DNA from: Siphlonurus alternatus
Lineage: Eukaryota; Arthropoda; Insecta; Ephemeroptera; Siphlonuridae
Assembly (NCBI GenBank): GCA_949825025.1
Contig: OX463780.1
Location: forward strand, 15,721,480 to 15,785,479
Reading direction: 5' to 3'
DNA length: 64,000 nt
The notes under the pieces: model-generated
Database searches by the model: none
What the model was told of the DNA's origin: nothing
The model's input: the letters and a program-made list of their open reading frames with translations, nothing else
Made by a program: the position numbers and the translations under genes
Shown: in pieces, positions 1 through 13,922 of the stretch
Position numbering within the stretch: the stretch's first letter is position 1
How the letters are laid out: every line of letters begins with the position of its first letter

Positions 1-176
1 TTAATAAAAAAGGATAGGACCGAGACGCCTATTAACGCCTCCAGGGGGCGTAGCCGCACTTTCAATAATTATTTTAAAATTGTTCTGGGTCTCAAAAAAA
101 TCTGAAAAAATTCAAAGTAGCATAATTTGGTACCCTCTATTCATTTCTGCAATTAAAAATTTTCATGCATGCAACT
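1..176. mobile_element. Foldback element family A, right half cut by window edge
   Basis: This is the right arm of a near-palindromic non-autonomous element. It carries the family's signature: a centre with a GACGCCT/GCCTCCAGG segment, then TTCAATAATTATTTT, a GGTCTCAAAAAAATCTG stretch, and the terminal block with CCCTCTATTCATTTCTGCAA. The same arm recurs at 989-1341, 38481-39141 and 62677-63036. The left arm lies outside the window. There is no coding capacity. Superfamily is unassigned because the target duplication is not visible here. Confidence 0.7.
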
Positions 177-988
177 ATCTTAACTTTCGTATACATCGCC
201 CCATCCCAGTTGGTATTATATAAATAAATGAGAACTCCCTGGTGCTTCGTCTCACAAAAAGATTCAAGGGCCCAATTATTTCAACAAGAAATTCATAACA
301 ACCGACGACCAATAATGTTGAAATTTATAACAAGGAAGCTACGTCCTGAATAAAACATGGAAATTCTTCACAAAATAAACATCCTGATTTTCTTATCCTG
401 TAAATGCCTACAGACGGACATAGGTTTTAAATGATGAAATTTTTTAATGTTTAGAAATGCAATGAATTTATTTATAAATTTACAAGACTACTTTTCAAAA
501 GTATAATTTATTTACTTAAATTATGAACTATATTAAAAACAAATAGGATTCACCATGATAATGATATTATACTTAAGGTACATACATGCCACAAAGTGAA
601 CAAGTTAAGTTTAGTAATAAAAGCAACTCATTATATTTAGCTACACAGTAGCGTATTGATTCATTAGATGACGTAATATTCTCACTATAAAATATAAAAT
701 ATGATGGACCTGATTTAACGTAGCGGAAATTCCTGCAAGTCGTTGTACACAAATGCTTCATAAATTATCTTCCGCGCGTGACACACAACATGTTAGTGCA
801 ATGAATGTGGCGATGGTACGTGACAGATCGAGTACAGGGGCAGTACTGCACACTTGATCGAGTCGCTTGGTCGCGCCCGGGAGAAGCATGCAGTGCATTA
901 CCATCAATACGTGACGTCACGTGCAGGTGGCTCTTTTACAGACTACAGGCAGATTAACACTGCGTTCTTTGTCATATGGAAGCGTGAA

Positions 989-1341
989 TAGACAACCTGC
1001 ATGATTTTTTTTTTTATTGCAGAAATGAATAGAGGGTACCAAATTATACTACTCTGAAGTTTTTCCAGATTTTTTTTTGAGTTCCGGAACTATTTTTAAA
1101 TACTTATTGAAAGTTCTGTAAGTTAAGTTGACACCCCTGAATCCTTAATAAAAAGGATAGGTTCTAGACGCCTATTGATGCCTCCAGGAGGCGTGGCCGC
1201 ACTTTAAATAATTACTTAAAAATAGTTCTGGAACTGAAAAAAGAAATCTGAAAAAATTCAGTACAGTATAGCATAATTTGGTTTAATTTCGTACCCTCTT
1301 CATTTCTATATACAATAAAAAAAATCTGCAAGTTGTCCATT
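989..1341. mobile_element. Foldback element family A, full length
   Basis: The two ends are long imperfect inverted repeats. The left begins GACAACCTGCATGA and runs through TTGCAGAAATGAATAGAGGG. The right returns as CCCTCTTCATTTCTA and ends TCTGCAAGTTGTCCA. Between them the arms repeat TTTTTAAATA-type segments around a centre with AATCCTTAATAAAAAGGATAGG. The length of about 350 bp without an open frame fits a MITE-like foldback element. The target duplication is unclear. Confidence 0.8.
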
Positions 1342-2309
1342 GTAGCTATATACCCTTGAAATCATTCAGTAATACAGTATAGCTGAAATGAATTTTTGAC
1401 CCAATACAAAATATGAAGGGAAAACGTTCTGCTAAAATTAATTGGGCGCGATTCACGAAAGAGTCATCCAGAAAGTTATCACGTTTATTGAATTTAATTT
1501 ATATTGACACAAAACGTGGTTAGTGAGAATTCTGGTTAACTTCCTTTGTGAATCACTCCCATTATGTCCTGAGAAACGTAAGGAACCCTATAATATCATT
1601 ATATATGAATAATAAATATTTCTACTAATATAGTAACACAGAGCTGTAAAATGTGAAACGTTACATTCTACATTATTATATTAATGCATAATCTTTTAAT
1701 TTAATTTTGAGGATCGACCACGAGGAATCTTGAATCGAGTCGACTATAGTCTGCAATGATACTGCGAACGCGAGACTTAATGATAAAATGTTGGCTACCA
1801 TACATACATATGAACGCACGTGTAGATGAAAACATGATAGCTGCTACAGCGATGAGCTAAGCAATAACCATGTATACAGTACAAGTGCTTGTTAGAGGAA
1901 TAAGTTAGTGTTATTGCTTTGATACATACGTCTTAGCAGCACCATGGCAGCAAGATTGCAAACCGTGCATGCAGTAGTTAAAATACATAAATATCTACTT
2001 TTTATTTTTAGCTCAAGGAACATAAAAAAATATTAAGGATTACATAAGCAGCAATAATTTGGTTGCTACAGAAGTACCCATTTTATTGGCGATTATCTGA
2101 TACTAAAAAAATATATTGCTTTTTAAGCTTGTGTTCAGTTAAAAACGATAAAAAAAAAGCACGCCATGATGAGAAATGTTGCATGTCATTTTTTGAAGAA
2201 GAAATAATAAATAAAGCTGTCTTCAGTGATTAAGAGATCGATCGATCAAAATCATATAGCATGTGGTCAAAACATGTAAAAGTATAAGTTATATTATATT
2301 GTGGATTCT

Positions 2310-2757
2310 GCATTCCCACGGCCTCCTCCTCCTCGCACATGAATGTATACGTCCGGGCAGGTAAGTCTCGATATCTATCAGCTGGCTGCTAGGAACTGGC
2401 GATGAGCGAGTGACTGACCCACATCCTAACTCCGACGCAGCCCCGAGCTATTCCCGGGACACGTGGGCAGACGACGGGGCGTGGTGCGACATTGGTAAGG
2501 TCTCGGCCACCCCTCGCGCGAGGGCTGTTTCGGAGCAAGGCAACAGGGCGACCGGACACCAGCCCCTGGCTAAACGACCGCAGGAGACGAGCTGGACACG
2601 ACCTAGCGTGACAGCTGGCGCCTGGTCGAGGAGAGTTGTTAGCCAACCAGTCGCAAAGGTAGGAGGGGGGCAGCACGGGTCGTTGGTCCCGCTCATTTCG
2701 TGCGGCAGCAGCCAAGCACACTTGAGCACCAAAATAAACCACCAAGATTGGAGATGA
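2310..2757. other. Unassigned GC-rich island
   Basis: This roughly 450-bp block is much richer in G+C than the surrounding sequence, which is unusual in this window, where GC-rich DNA otherwise marks exons or promoters. It contains a good plus-strand splice-donor consensus (CAG before GTAAGT near 2358-2364) and open frames of about 115 aa on both strands. Neither translation resembles a protein I know. It could be an internal promoter, a 5' non-coding exon, or an unrecognised repeat. Confidence 0.35.
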
Positions 2758-5700
2758 TGATTACAGGCTATTATCTTTACTGAAGAATGAAATCATAAAC
2801 GGAGAGATTGATTGATGGTAAATTTATGCAAATCAAATGACACGTCTCACACACTAATTTCAGTGTCCGTTTTTTTTTGTTTTATTACAAATGTATCATC
2901 GATGAAGGATTAGTAAAATTTTTCCTTTTAGACGTACGTCTTTTCGAAAAATTTTGGAAATCTTTGGAAGGCAATTAAGACATTGCAACAAAGCAACCAT
3001 CGCATGACAAATGAGTTGATAGGATTAATATCAGATATAAATCATAATATATGATGCTTAGAAAAAGAGAGAAAAAAAATCAATGTCAAATTCTCTACAG
3101 GATATTTTAAAAATCATTAATTATGTGTGACGTGTAACTTAAAAATGAAGGAGAAATTATTTGGACGTGAATATAAAATTTAGATAAAAACGCACCTAAA
3201 CATATCAATTAGATTTAATATATTATAATCCCTTTTTATTTTTTTTTTTAAATAAATTGCTGTATAGTTTTCTTATAAATATTGGCTAAGAATAAGATAC
3301 CAGATGCTCAAAAAATTTCTTGATGTATTTTGTTGGATAGAGGCGCCATCATATGACCTATTTGAGATGATGTCATTCTATCATGCTTTCTCCATATAAG
3401 GTAATACATTGGTAGGCAGACAGGCATGCATTTACGTACAGTACTCTTGCGAGGAAGGAGGAGGAGGAATGTGTGTGAGCAATGAGTCACAGTAAACGTG
3501 TAAGTTAGTTTCACACACACATGATGCAGCTAACGACCGACCAGCAGGCAATAAAGAACAGCTTTAATTAATCAGCTGTTTCAATATTAGTAGAGAAGTT
3601 CATAACCCACCGTCTACACAAAAAGCAATAAAAATAAATCTGTAGCGACGCAATTGCAAGCTAGGCAATGTGCTAATCATTCAATTGTCCGTATCGTTCA
3701 ATGTAAGCTACCAAGTACGTACTATACATAGACATTATGTCTATGGTACTGTATACATTATGTAGTTACACAACATAACAACTTCACTACTGTATAAGTT
3801 ATTATAATTCCTTCCAAGAATCACTTAGTAGCACCAATATTATTATTTCAAATACTGCTAGCGTTGCGAATTAAATTTTCTACATCCATTGTACACTATG
3901 AAAAGCCACGCCCTTTTGTTTTTTTATCGTACCCCATATATCTAGTGATGCCAAGATCAAGGAGGTATCATCTCGTATTATTAACAACGGCACGAAGTGT
4001 CAACTTATTTGCCATTTAAATACCATCGGGAATTTATTAAAAAAAAACTCGTGACATTTTAAAAAGGCAAGGAAAATGTTTTTTTAAAAAGAACTTTTCA
4101 AAATTTAATATTAGCATACTGGTATATTTACGCATGTATATTTAATAATATATTGTCATATTTTTTTTAATTTTCTTTACAGACAGCCGCACTATAAAAT
4201 TTGAATAAATTAATATAAAATTTTAATTATAAATTATAGATTGTTATAAATCAATTTGAATATAAAACACATCAATAATCTTTTACAAGTTATATTAATG
4301 ACGCGCCTGTTCATTAATATTAATAGAACATTACTTCAACGTATTTTCAACGTATACAAGATTTATGGGTTCAGTTGCTAGGTGTGTAATGAATCTCTAA
4401 CATCCGCCCTGTCGAATCTGGCGCTGCTGTGGTTTCGATATAATAGAATTTTATTTGAACTAATTGATTACAACATATCCACTAAGGTCTGTTCGTAAAT
4501 ACATAATCTATTCATTAATCGGATGAACTTTGGGTATAAGAAACATAATGGAAAATCTGATTATTGTGCAAGCATTTGCAAACAGACCTATTGCGGTTGG
4601 TGCCTGTAACATTTGGTACTTACTTAGTGGGAGGAGAAGGACACTATCTGTCATCGCAGAGTCACGCTGGCTGCCTTATTTAGGCCACACCAAAGCTACA
4701 ATAGCAACCATTGTTAATATTTTAATTATCTATATTAATTATATTAACCATATGGTTTTTAACAATTTTTTAAATATTAGCATACCATAGACGATTTTTT
4801 TTTATATGGGTTTTGACAAAGTTTAAGGTATTTAAATTTTAAAATATCATATGGCGTTTCGGGTTACCATCATGAATTACACGCGTTAGAGAAAGTCCCG
4901 GATCCAACCAATATTATTATATTATACAAGTTGGTTCAACACATGTTGTGTGCTTGTTGCCTCTCGTTTCTATTAAAGAGAGTTTAAAAATTACTATCAT
5001 ATGATGTGAATAATAATTATAAAGGTACCACATTTAATGGTTGACTTAAGTGATATAAAAGTGTGTGCTATTTCACGCTATGCACGATCTCAAATTACAT
5101 ACTGGGTGCGCTAAGAAATAGGCGGGGCATATATATCATTCAGCTTGATTTTCAAGTCAAGATTAATGGTCTCTTTCAAAAAAGATGACACGAATTAGGG
5201 CGTGTAAGTAAGGAAAAAAAAAACACTTATGTTACCTGCATGATGGTATTGTAAAACACTTAACTACAAAAGCACATACTATACTTCATAATTGACCAAG
5301 CTTATTATATATTTTTATTATTTCTCTTGTTACTGGTACCATGATAGAATAAGACAAATAAAATCTATAAATTTTTTGTTACAGGATATTGTGATAGAAA
5401 TTTGTAGAAATAATTTTGTCCTTTCAGGACCAGAGACTAATCGTTGAAGACTTTTGGTCATAAGGCACTGACATTTAGCTGGATATTACAAATTCATTTA
5501 TCAGGGAACGAATCGTCTCAAATCGTGTACCTTAATATTTCTTCTTGTGTAAAGATATAAATAATATACTAGCTTGAAGACACCGAGAGTGCAGGAAGAC
5601 GATACGATATTCTAGGCCACATTATTACTGGCACTGTATGCTCATATTCTTAACTTCTCACGAGGCTAAGAGCCTTCTTCTGTTTATGCCTTGTAGCATG

Positions 5701-8700
5701 AACAAGGCTCTAACTAAGACAGCCGTGTACGTTACATACAAGCTTTGCATGGTTCACGTTTCGCAACATTTAACGCCAGCCTATATAAGCAAATTACATT
5801 TTTTCTTCGTCGTTTCTCGTGCAGGCTACATTATAGAAAGAAAAGTAAAACGTACGCATAATAAGGTGGCTTGCAGAAGACGCGTCCAAGTGTTAAATGA
5901 CAGTTGAACCTTTCAGTCCATGCAAAGCATGACGTCACCTTGGTGGTTAAAATCAGGGTGTGGTCGGTCATTTGCATGTGGGTGGAGGTCGGCCTAAAAT
6001 GTACTTGGACATTATTAGTGAAGGCGACTTAAGAAGTCACCGTCAAGTTAAAACACGGCATGAGGTTTTGTTCTCCGAGAAAAGACAAAAATGGATTTCA
6101 CCTTTCAATAATATTTTAAAAAATATGCAGTGGGAGGCCTACTAGCTCGTTTTCAGAAGTTGTAACTCAAATCGTAGAGGCAAACTTTTCAGTGTGTAGG
6201 ATGCACTAAATTCAAGCCATAACGTCTAGCATCCAAATAGCATCATTATCTAGCGCCCACGTGTCTAGCCATTCATAGGCAACGGCGAACTCCACCGCGC
6301 CAAAACTCTAGTGGCGAACGTAGCGTGCTTTAATTTAAAACAAAACAAGGGGAATTCGCGAAACTTTAGAAGATAAATAATTGAGATGATGGATAATTTT
6401 TAAGCCAGGATGTTAGTGACTAGTGAGACCATTTTATAGGTAGTCTATTTGAGATGGATGTTGAACATTAATTGAAAGGTTCTTTGTCTCCTCTAAACCT
6501 TAGTTTTTAAGTACATCACAGCACTAAAATTATTAGCATGAAATTATTATTATGTACTTACACCCTAAAATAATTATTATAAACAGATTTGTGCTATTAC
6601 TTCAATAATTTAAAAGTTAAAACAACTGTTCAACTATGTAATGCCATCTCAAACTGCAAGTAATAGTACTGAAAAAAAAATATAACCATAATTTTTCCAA
6701 CAAGAGATGGCAAAAATAGCACGAAGACTTCATAAAATGGGGGTGGGGAGTGAGTACCGACTTTGCGAGCTGATGGTTTTATTTTTATCTGACAAAACAT
6801 CTGAAACATCCTCGCACAAAAGTACGCGAGGAATGTTATCAAAGTATTTATGTGTATATAAAAAAATCTCATTAATTTTATTCATTAGTCTCGCGGTACA
6901 ATGACCTTGACCCTCGACTGTCAGTGCACTCTAGCGGTGAGGTGGTAAAATTAGGTGCGACCTTGGAGCTGTTGCCCAGGTTCCAAGCCTACAAATGGTC
7001 AAGAGACTCACTTTGTTCATCTTATGTCTGGCTGGCAACCACCCTACCTAAATTTTATATATAAAAAAAATCTTAGCTTTTACAGTTAGATTAAAAAATA
7101 TATAATGTAACCGGTTACTTCTTGTAAAACCAACAAGACCATCATGGGACATGAACACTAAATACAAAAAGTTGTGATAAAAAACGGAAGCTACTTGCTT
7201 TTCCAAATTGATAATATGATGGCATTTGGTAGAGCAAATTACTGTGCTCTGATAAGAAGGTTTACAGATAATAAATATCACTTGCTGTTTAGTTATGTCT
7301 GCGTTTCGTCATCAAGTGAATTCAAGTCTTCGTATACTGACAATATTTAAGTCTGTTCGTAAATGCAATATCGATTCATGAAACAATAATCAGAGGAACC
7401 TTCTGTACAGGGAATATTAAGGATCATCTAACTTATTATTTATAATATTAATTAACATAATATATATTAAAAAAAAATATATGATATTTACAATTCATTA
7501 CTTATTAATAACTTATTATTTTCTGATTGTGTATTTACGAACAGACGAATTGTCTCAAAACCGACAGATAACTTGAAATATGCATTTTTGTTTTCTAACA
7601 TTTGCAAAATCTTCACGAGAGAGAGAGAGAAAAAAAAATAAAAATACATTATTTTTGAAGGAAAAAAATCAAATAGCCCATGCAACAACCGAACATTGGA
7701 GATCTAATTCTTGGCTCTGGCCCATTATTTTATTATTTTCATTTATAAAGTTGTGTTTTATTGGTCTGGTACTGTAAAAAAAAATTGGAATTTCATAGTG
7801 AAATTGAATGACATTAATACATTAATTCCTTTTTGACGGCTTCGCAATTTTTCTTGAGTATTTTTTTTGTAGAATAAAGCAACGCTCGTGAAAAAATTAG
7901 CTGCTGGATACGTCTTTGAAAATGGTTAGATCTCTGGAAATAGATTTGTGGGAGTAAAAAGTAACCTTAAACTTGAGACGGACTTTTGGCGTGAGACCAA
8001 ACTAATTTTAGAGCAAAACTGCAATGAAGAAAAACAATTAATTTTGAAAGAAACATGAATCGACGTAGGCACATAATTATAACTCAAAATGCTAATGATC
8101 ATTATTTAGTCTGACAGAGTTCTAGTCGTGTAAATTAAACTACGAAACATAATTATGAAACTCAGTATACAATCATGTATACACAGCTTTTGACATCAAT
8201 AGGCTTTTTTTTAACAATTTCAGAGGTACCCCTAATCTTTGAAGTTGTATAAATACAGTATCATGCCCCTAAATTTTTACAAATAGCCGCCTTTGAACTG
8301 CATTAAAATACACCTAATAGTTTGTTTACACATTTTGCAGAAAAGGGCGCGGCTCTCTGCGAATGTGTTTATTCATAGCGTCCTATAATTTCAGTACATA
8401 CAGGGTCTCTTTGGTTTATTGCTCACTTGGGGTGTAGAGCTTGGAGAAAAAAGACCGCAATACACCACGTTACATGTCATATCCTCCCGGGAATTGTTAA
8501 GAGTCTGCACATAATTCTGTTGACAATGGCTATATAAACGTAGCAAGATAACGATAAAAAAGTGAGACGAAGTGACGGTTCGATAACAGCATGTCTGCTG
8601 TGATAAAATGTTCAAATAATTTTGAGAGTAGGTTATGTGACTTGTTAACTATTTTCCAACAATAATAATTAGCGAGGATAAAAGTGCTCCAAGAAGCCAC

Positions 8701-8946
8701 TGAAATACACTGCTAGTGTTAAGTACAGAGACAGCTGTGTCAGCACAAAATAGGACGTTGACATGACATAAAATTATATGATATAGCAAACATGTAAATT
8801 AAAAGAGTTCTATAAAGCATGCATTGACCGTTTCTGATGCAAAAACGGGCAAGGTAAATTTGCGAGGAATAGGCGTGGTATGCTGTATGCATAGCCCACC
8901 GGCGGTGACTGCATGCATTGATAAACAAAGTTAGTTTTGTACTTAC

Positions 8947-9300
8947 ATAAATGAGTCCAGAGTAATAACGATCCTTGATGTTGTGAAGAACAGAAGCTTC
9001 ATTAAGGCACGTCAATTCTGCCATATCCTCGACTTTATCAAACTTAGGTGGATTCATTTTTTGAATATCATCCTTTGCAACAAGAATACGCTTGCTCGTT
9101 TCCACGATTTCCACCTCGACTTCATCGCCTTTTTCACCTTTTATGCTTGCAGAAACAAATCCATGGGTTTCGTGAGGTACCCATACTAATCGTTTTTGAG
9201 TCCATTCTGCTTGTGTTGCAGGATCATTAAATGTATTTCTATCTACAGATAGGTATTTCAAGTCTGGATCGTACCGGTCTCCTTTAGCATCGTCCGCCAT
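8947..9300 (-). CDS. zip: Non-muscle myosin II heavy chain, first coding exon (partial gene)
   Basis: This exon encodes the first 118 residues of a class II non-muscle myosin heavy chain, the actin motor of cytokinesis and cell-shape change. The reading starts [10 protein letters not shown]. It contains the SH3-like N-terminal domain (about residues 34-80, with KRLVWVPHE and [11 protein letters not shown]). It then enters the motor head with the family hallmark [20 protein letters not shown] and ends at RYYSGLIY. The exon closes in phase 0 at a GTAAGT donor (8946-8941), exactly where zipper genes are split before TYSGLF. ATG 9300 was chosen over the in-frame ATG at 9321 because homologues start with a short acidic leader. 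The coding exon probably begins at an acceptor near 9347, with an untranslated exon upstream. All remaining exons lie beyond the left edge. Confidence 0.9.
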
Positions 9301-9610
9301 ATTGCCTGTGTGTGTTACCAAACTGGCAAAGGCGCGCCGGAGTACGTCTTCAAGAAATATTAAAAAAGTCCACTAACACTTCACTTTGTAACTTAATATA
9401 ATAAAGTAAACAAGAATCTAATAACAACAATTGCTTACACTCAACTAGGAAAAATACATAAGAAGTACGTAGGTACGGTAGTTAGGTCCATGTGCCGCAC
9501 ACTCCTCGCCTACTACCTAAGAAAGTGACAGTTGCACTGAAAGAGATTTCTGCTTGCTGCCGCCGCCCGTCGTCGCCGCGCCTCCAGCAGAAATGCCCGC
9601 GTGGCTTGTA
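9301..9610 (-). promoter_or_regulatory. zip: Probable 5' UTR and promoter region of the myosin gene
   Basis: On the minus strand a pyrimidine-rich tract ending TTCTTGAAG provides an acceptor at 9348, just before the coding exon. A donor-like GAGT/GTAAGC lies near 9437. Upstream of that is a GC-rich patch (about 9540-9605) that stands out from AT-rich flanks and could be the core promoter or first untranslated exon. This is inferred from splice-site patterns and composition only. Confidence 0.4.
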
Positions 9611-11219
9611 GATGGAGCCACAATGCAGGATGCATCAAATAAATGGAAGTGGGGGGGTACAGTTTTCCTTATACGGAGGGAAATATTTGACTGACATCTA
9701 CAAACTTTTAGGTCAAGTAGGTGCGGGTGTTAAGATAATTTTCATTTCTATTATGTCCAAGATACGCCCAATTATTATCTTATGGCCTATGTTTTGAATA
9801 TTTTAGTTAACATTAACTTAAAATTAATAAATTAATAATAGCCTGGCTTCTCAGGAAATTGTATTAATTTCCAATATTTCATAAGAGCCGACGACCGAGC
9901 ACATATATATAATAATTAATAATAATTAACATATACATAATATAATTATATGAGTTCATGGAATAAACAATAATTAAATGGCTAGCCCGGCTAGCCGGCA
10001 GTCAGAACAGTAGCAGCCTCTTACGATCCGAGCCATACTGATGATCGAGCCTTGGAAAAGGCGAAACTCGAGTCTATGGATATATATATAAGAGTGAATG
10101 CTGCTATAATGTATTGAAAATTAACTCACCTTTTGAAGCAATAATTAAATTATTAAATATATAGATAGTATATATTATATATATATTTTATATATATTAA
10201 TTTATTATAAAATTCACCGTCGATATTTTTAAAAAATTATAATATATAATAAGTATAATTATATTATATGATATATATGTATACATAAGTATATCCATAA
10301 TTCTATCATGATAGTAAATTGTATTTGTTAAATGTTTAATATGTAGTCACAATTAATGTATCAACTGATGTTTAATTAATGTGAATAAATATTTATTACT
10401 CTTATGCCATTTATATTCTTTAATTAAGGGTTATATTCTTTAAGTTTTATCGTGCAATCATGGCCATCGTAATATTTTGTTAATTAATTGTCATTTTGTT
10501 TTTGCGTATGTGCAGATATATATCCGTATACATGTATTCTAGCTGAAGAGGCAACGATATAATATATTATTATATTTATTATATTATTTCAGGGAATGAT
10601 TTAATGTTAAGTATAATACATTATAAATTGTTAATTTATAATGACGTACTGTATATATAATGCCTATAATATTCATTGCTAAATATTGTTGGTAAGGAAA
10701 CTCGTATGTGTATATCATAAATGTTGTATTACATACAAAATGTTATTAATTGTTATTACACCACGTCCGGTGCCACATTAAAATTTAATTACTTTAAAGA
10801 AGGAAAATGTACATCTAGGGCTAGGGACAAATGAAGTGAGCAGATATATTATTTTTATGATTTCCTTTGACGCAATATCACGCTGAAATCTTCTTCTAGG
10901 TTTACTAGTAAGTATAAATTTGTGCACTTGCGTTTTTTCCTCTCAGTCATTCGTATTTCTCAGAAATAAAGGAGTACATCGTATAAACATGCATTGATAT
11001 ATTAGAAATTAGAAGTCTAGCTGACATTGAGTCTGTTTTAATTGTAAGTATAATATTACTCACATTTCGCAGTAATTAATAATTAAGATGCAAACATATG
11101 AGGTATACGACTTAATATACAAATAGAAAAATCTCTAAAAAAAAAAAACAATTTCCGTGTGAATTGCAGTGCATGGCTGATATCGAGTTGCACAGTAATT
11201 GCTCTCATGATGAAGTTCT

Positions 11220-11408
<189 letters not shown>

Positions 11409-13208
11409 ATATATATTAATAATATTATAATATTTCAAATAAAATGCCTAAATAATCTAAATATAGACATTAAATTTAATAATGATATTTCAAAACTGCA
11501 TGATGATAAATTATAATGCATAATTTCTCAAATATATTTTTAGCAATTAATTTATAATTTTAATTTTGAAACGTTTAAGTCCTGCAAATGAATATTATAG
11601 CCACATATATACATGCGTGGAATTAAGTTCTTACAGATTTCACAAAGTCTGTTTACAATATTTTTACACAAGTCAACTTTTTAAAAAAAGGCTTATAGAT
11701 ATGTAACGAAAAGCTCAGGCCTGATATAGTTTTTTAATTAGATTTTTTTGTAATTTACTTTTGACCTATAATATAGAAATTAATAAAATAATTATATGAT
11801 ATAATCTTATATATTTTTATGTAGTTGTTATTTTACTTGTTTACTTAAATAACATAAAAATAATGTTAATAAATAAAATAATATTTGTTTTTTCTCACAG
11901 AATATTTTACAGCTAACTAAAAAAATAAAATTGAGTAATTATTTTAAATTACGATATAATTCCTTTACTTTGATATCTATACAATTATCTGCATATATGT
12001 TTATTAACTACAATAACAAACGTGATTCATTGCAGTTTGATGCCCATTTATAGAGTTGTTGTATGTACATATAGCCTTATATTCTAGTTGTTGAAAAGAT
12101 TGAGCATATTATATGAGTCACGTACGTACATCTGTCCTCAATATTAAGACAAGTATAGTGTGTAAACCTCATAAATTAACTAAAACGTAATACAAGCAGA
12201 TAGAATTACTGCAACTTTCCCCGTGGAAACGATCGTCTCGTGGTAGTAGTACGGAGGAGCGTGTACACAATTTTGTCGGGGCCGCCGCCACTATCTCGTA
12301 ACCTCTCAGCCCACATGTCAACAAAAAGTGCCGTTACACATCGATAATATTCACCACAAGAAATATTTTTTTATATAAAAATATATTCAAATATACGTAA
12401 CATTATGATAATTTTTAATAATTTTTAAAATAATAATTAATACAGTTAAAATGTATAATTTCTAATATTAAAAAATATAACTTTTCAATTATATTATAAA
12501 ATTTTATTTATAAATAATAATATATTATTTTAAAACAACTTTCTAATAGTACATGATTTATTGAGTAGACAAAAGTGATAATTATCAAACATTTTCATTA
12601 CCATATAATAAACATAGTAAGAGTATTATAGAATTTTAATGTTATTCTACATTATAAAATAAACTAATTAATGAACTTATTTTTTTACAATCTGCATGTT
12701 TGTAGAGATAATCATTTTAACGATGCAATACAAGTTGGAGATTTAATTATTTTAAAGAATAAATGCAGTTTTTTTTATAGCCACACGATCAAGTCAATTA
12801 AGACGACCGTATGTTTTGTCAACGTTAAATAACCGTGAGAGCCGTGGCTGACAGCCTCAGCACGCTAATAAATAGTCAAGACCTCTTTTTTTCCGTCTTA
12901 GTGCCAAAGTAGCTGCGGTAGATTGCAACATGTGTTAATGTCATTGAGAATCACACGTGTTGAGACTTTGATACCATATATGGAAGTAGTCAACCTGATT
13001 GTCAAGATACAAAATAAGAAAAATATATATATATATAATTTTGTGATTTTTAACTACCTTTAAACTTTTAAATAAACATTTAAAGAAGTAAAAAAACGAT
13101 CTCTAGTTCAGTACTACTTATAAATTTGAATGTAATTGTTTTTCTTGATTAAGTACATAGATACTTATTTTAGAGAATTTTTGGTAATTATAATGATCGA
13201 TTGTATTA

Positions 13209-13529
13209 GAGTACCGACCTCAAAATTTTTATTGCAGAAATGGATAGAGGGTGCAAAGTTATATATGCTACACTCTGATTTTTTTTCAGATTTTTTAGGG
13301 ACCGAGAAGTATTGCTAAAAAGTTTTGGCGAGGTCGGGTTCGAATCCACGTCCCTTTTGGGTCCTATCTTTTATTAAGAGAGGCGGCAAGAGGGGGCACT
13401 TTTTCTGTACTTTCAATCATTTTTAAAAAATATTTGCCGGGCTCTAAAAAATCTAAAAAAAATCAGAGTAGCATAACTTTGCACCTTCTATCCATTTCTG
13501 CAATAAAAAATTTTGAGGTCGGTACTCCA
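13209..13529. mobile_element. Foldback element family B
   Basis: This element is bounded by inverted ends, GAGTACCGACCTCAAAA on the left and TTTTGAGGTCGGTACTC on the right. Just inside each end lies TTGCAGAAATGGATAGAGGG or its complement, followed by a GCAAAGTTAT block. The centre of this copy differs from the others: it has GGTTCGAATCC, which looks like a pol III B box, and lacks the TGACGTCA pairs. It is about 320 bp long with no coding capacity. Confidence 0.85.
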
Positions 13530-13756
13530 TTAATTGTATGATTTACGAACAGATAACTCCATAAAAAATAGGGTTATCCACATGATCCATTTTCTTTCCG
13601 CTCTTTTGTGTACGTCAGATATGTCTCAGCGGCTTAGCTTTATTAATTAATTATTTTACAATATGCGCAGAATTATAATGACCCCAATGCAAATTAATGC
13701 AATCCTAATTATTAAGTTGTATCGATCATGCAATCAACTGATGCAACAACTATTCA

Positions 13757-13922
13757 CAGGCGCGGATCCAGGGGGGGGGGGGCTGGGGGGGGCTGCAGCC
13801 CCCCCCCTTGAAATTTTGGATTTAACATGGGCAATATAGGCATTTCCCCCACTCAAAATTTTTTTTTAGCATTGTCCTTATGGAGGCAGCCCCCCCGAAT
13901 TTTTTTTCTGGATCCGCGCCTG
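13757..13922. mobile_element. Small hAT-type MITE with perfect 8-bp target duplication
   Basis: The element begins CAGGCGCGGATCCAG and ends CTGGATCCGCGCCTG, a perfect 15-bp terminal inverted repeat. It is flanked on both sides by ACTATTCA (13749-13756 and 13923-13930). Eight-bp duplications and CAG-starting ends are the signature of the hAT superfamily. The interior has G and C tracts and a core (AACATGGGCAATATAGGCAT) shared with the copy at 53586-53740. It is non-coding and must be moved by an autonomous hAT elsewhere. Confidence 0.9.

Larger units (their letters stand above)
177..8946. other. Non-coding AT-rich stretch, probable first coding intron of myosin gene
   Basis: I find no exon with recognisable protein homology on either strand. 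In particular I see no second exon of non-muscle myosin heavy chain (the segment starting TYSGLFC with the P-loop GESGAGKT), so that exon must lie left of the window. The intron is therefore at least 8.9 kb if the gene model is right. Contents are one foldback element (989-1341), a GC-rich island (2310-2757), and short homopolymer and AT tracts. Small open frames here are short, low-complexity and without homology. Confidence 0.6.

Noticed and set aside
2389..2757. 118-aa and 115-aa overlapping frames on opposite strands
   Set aside because: GC-rich DNA gives long frames by chance; no homology and no agreed splice pattern. Kept only as an unassigned island.
13320..13345. tRNA gene from the GGTTCGAATCC motif
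   Set aside because: No A box at the right spacing and no cloverleaf; it lies in a foldback element.
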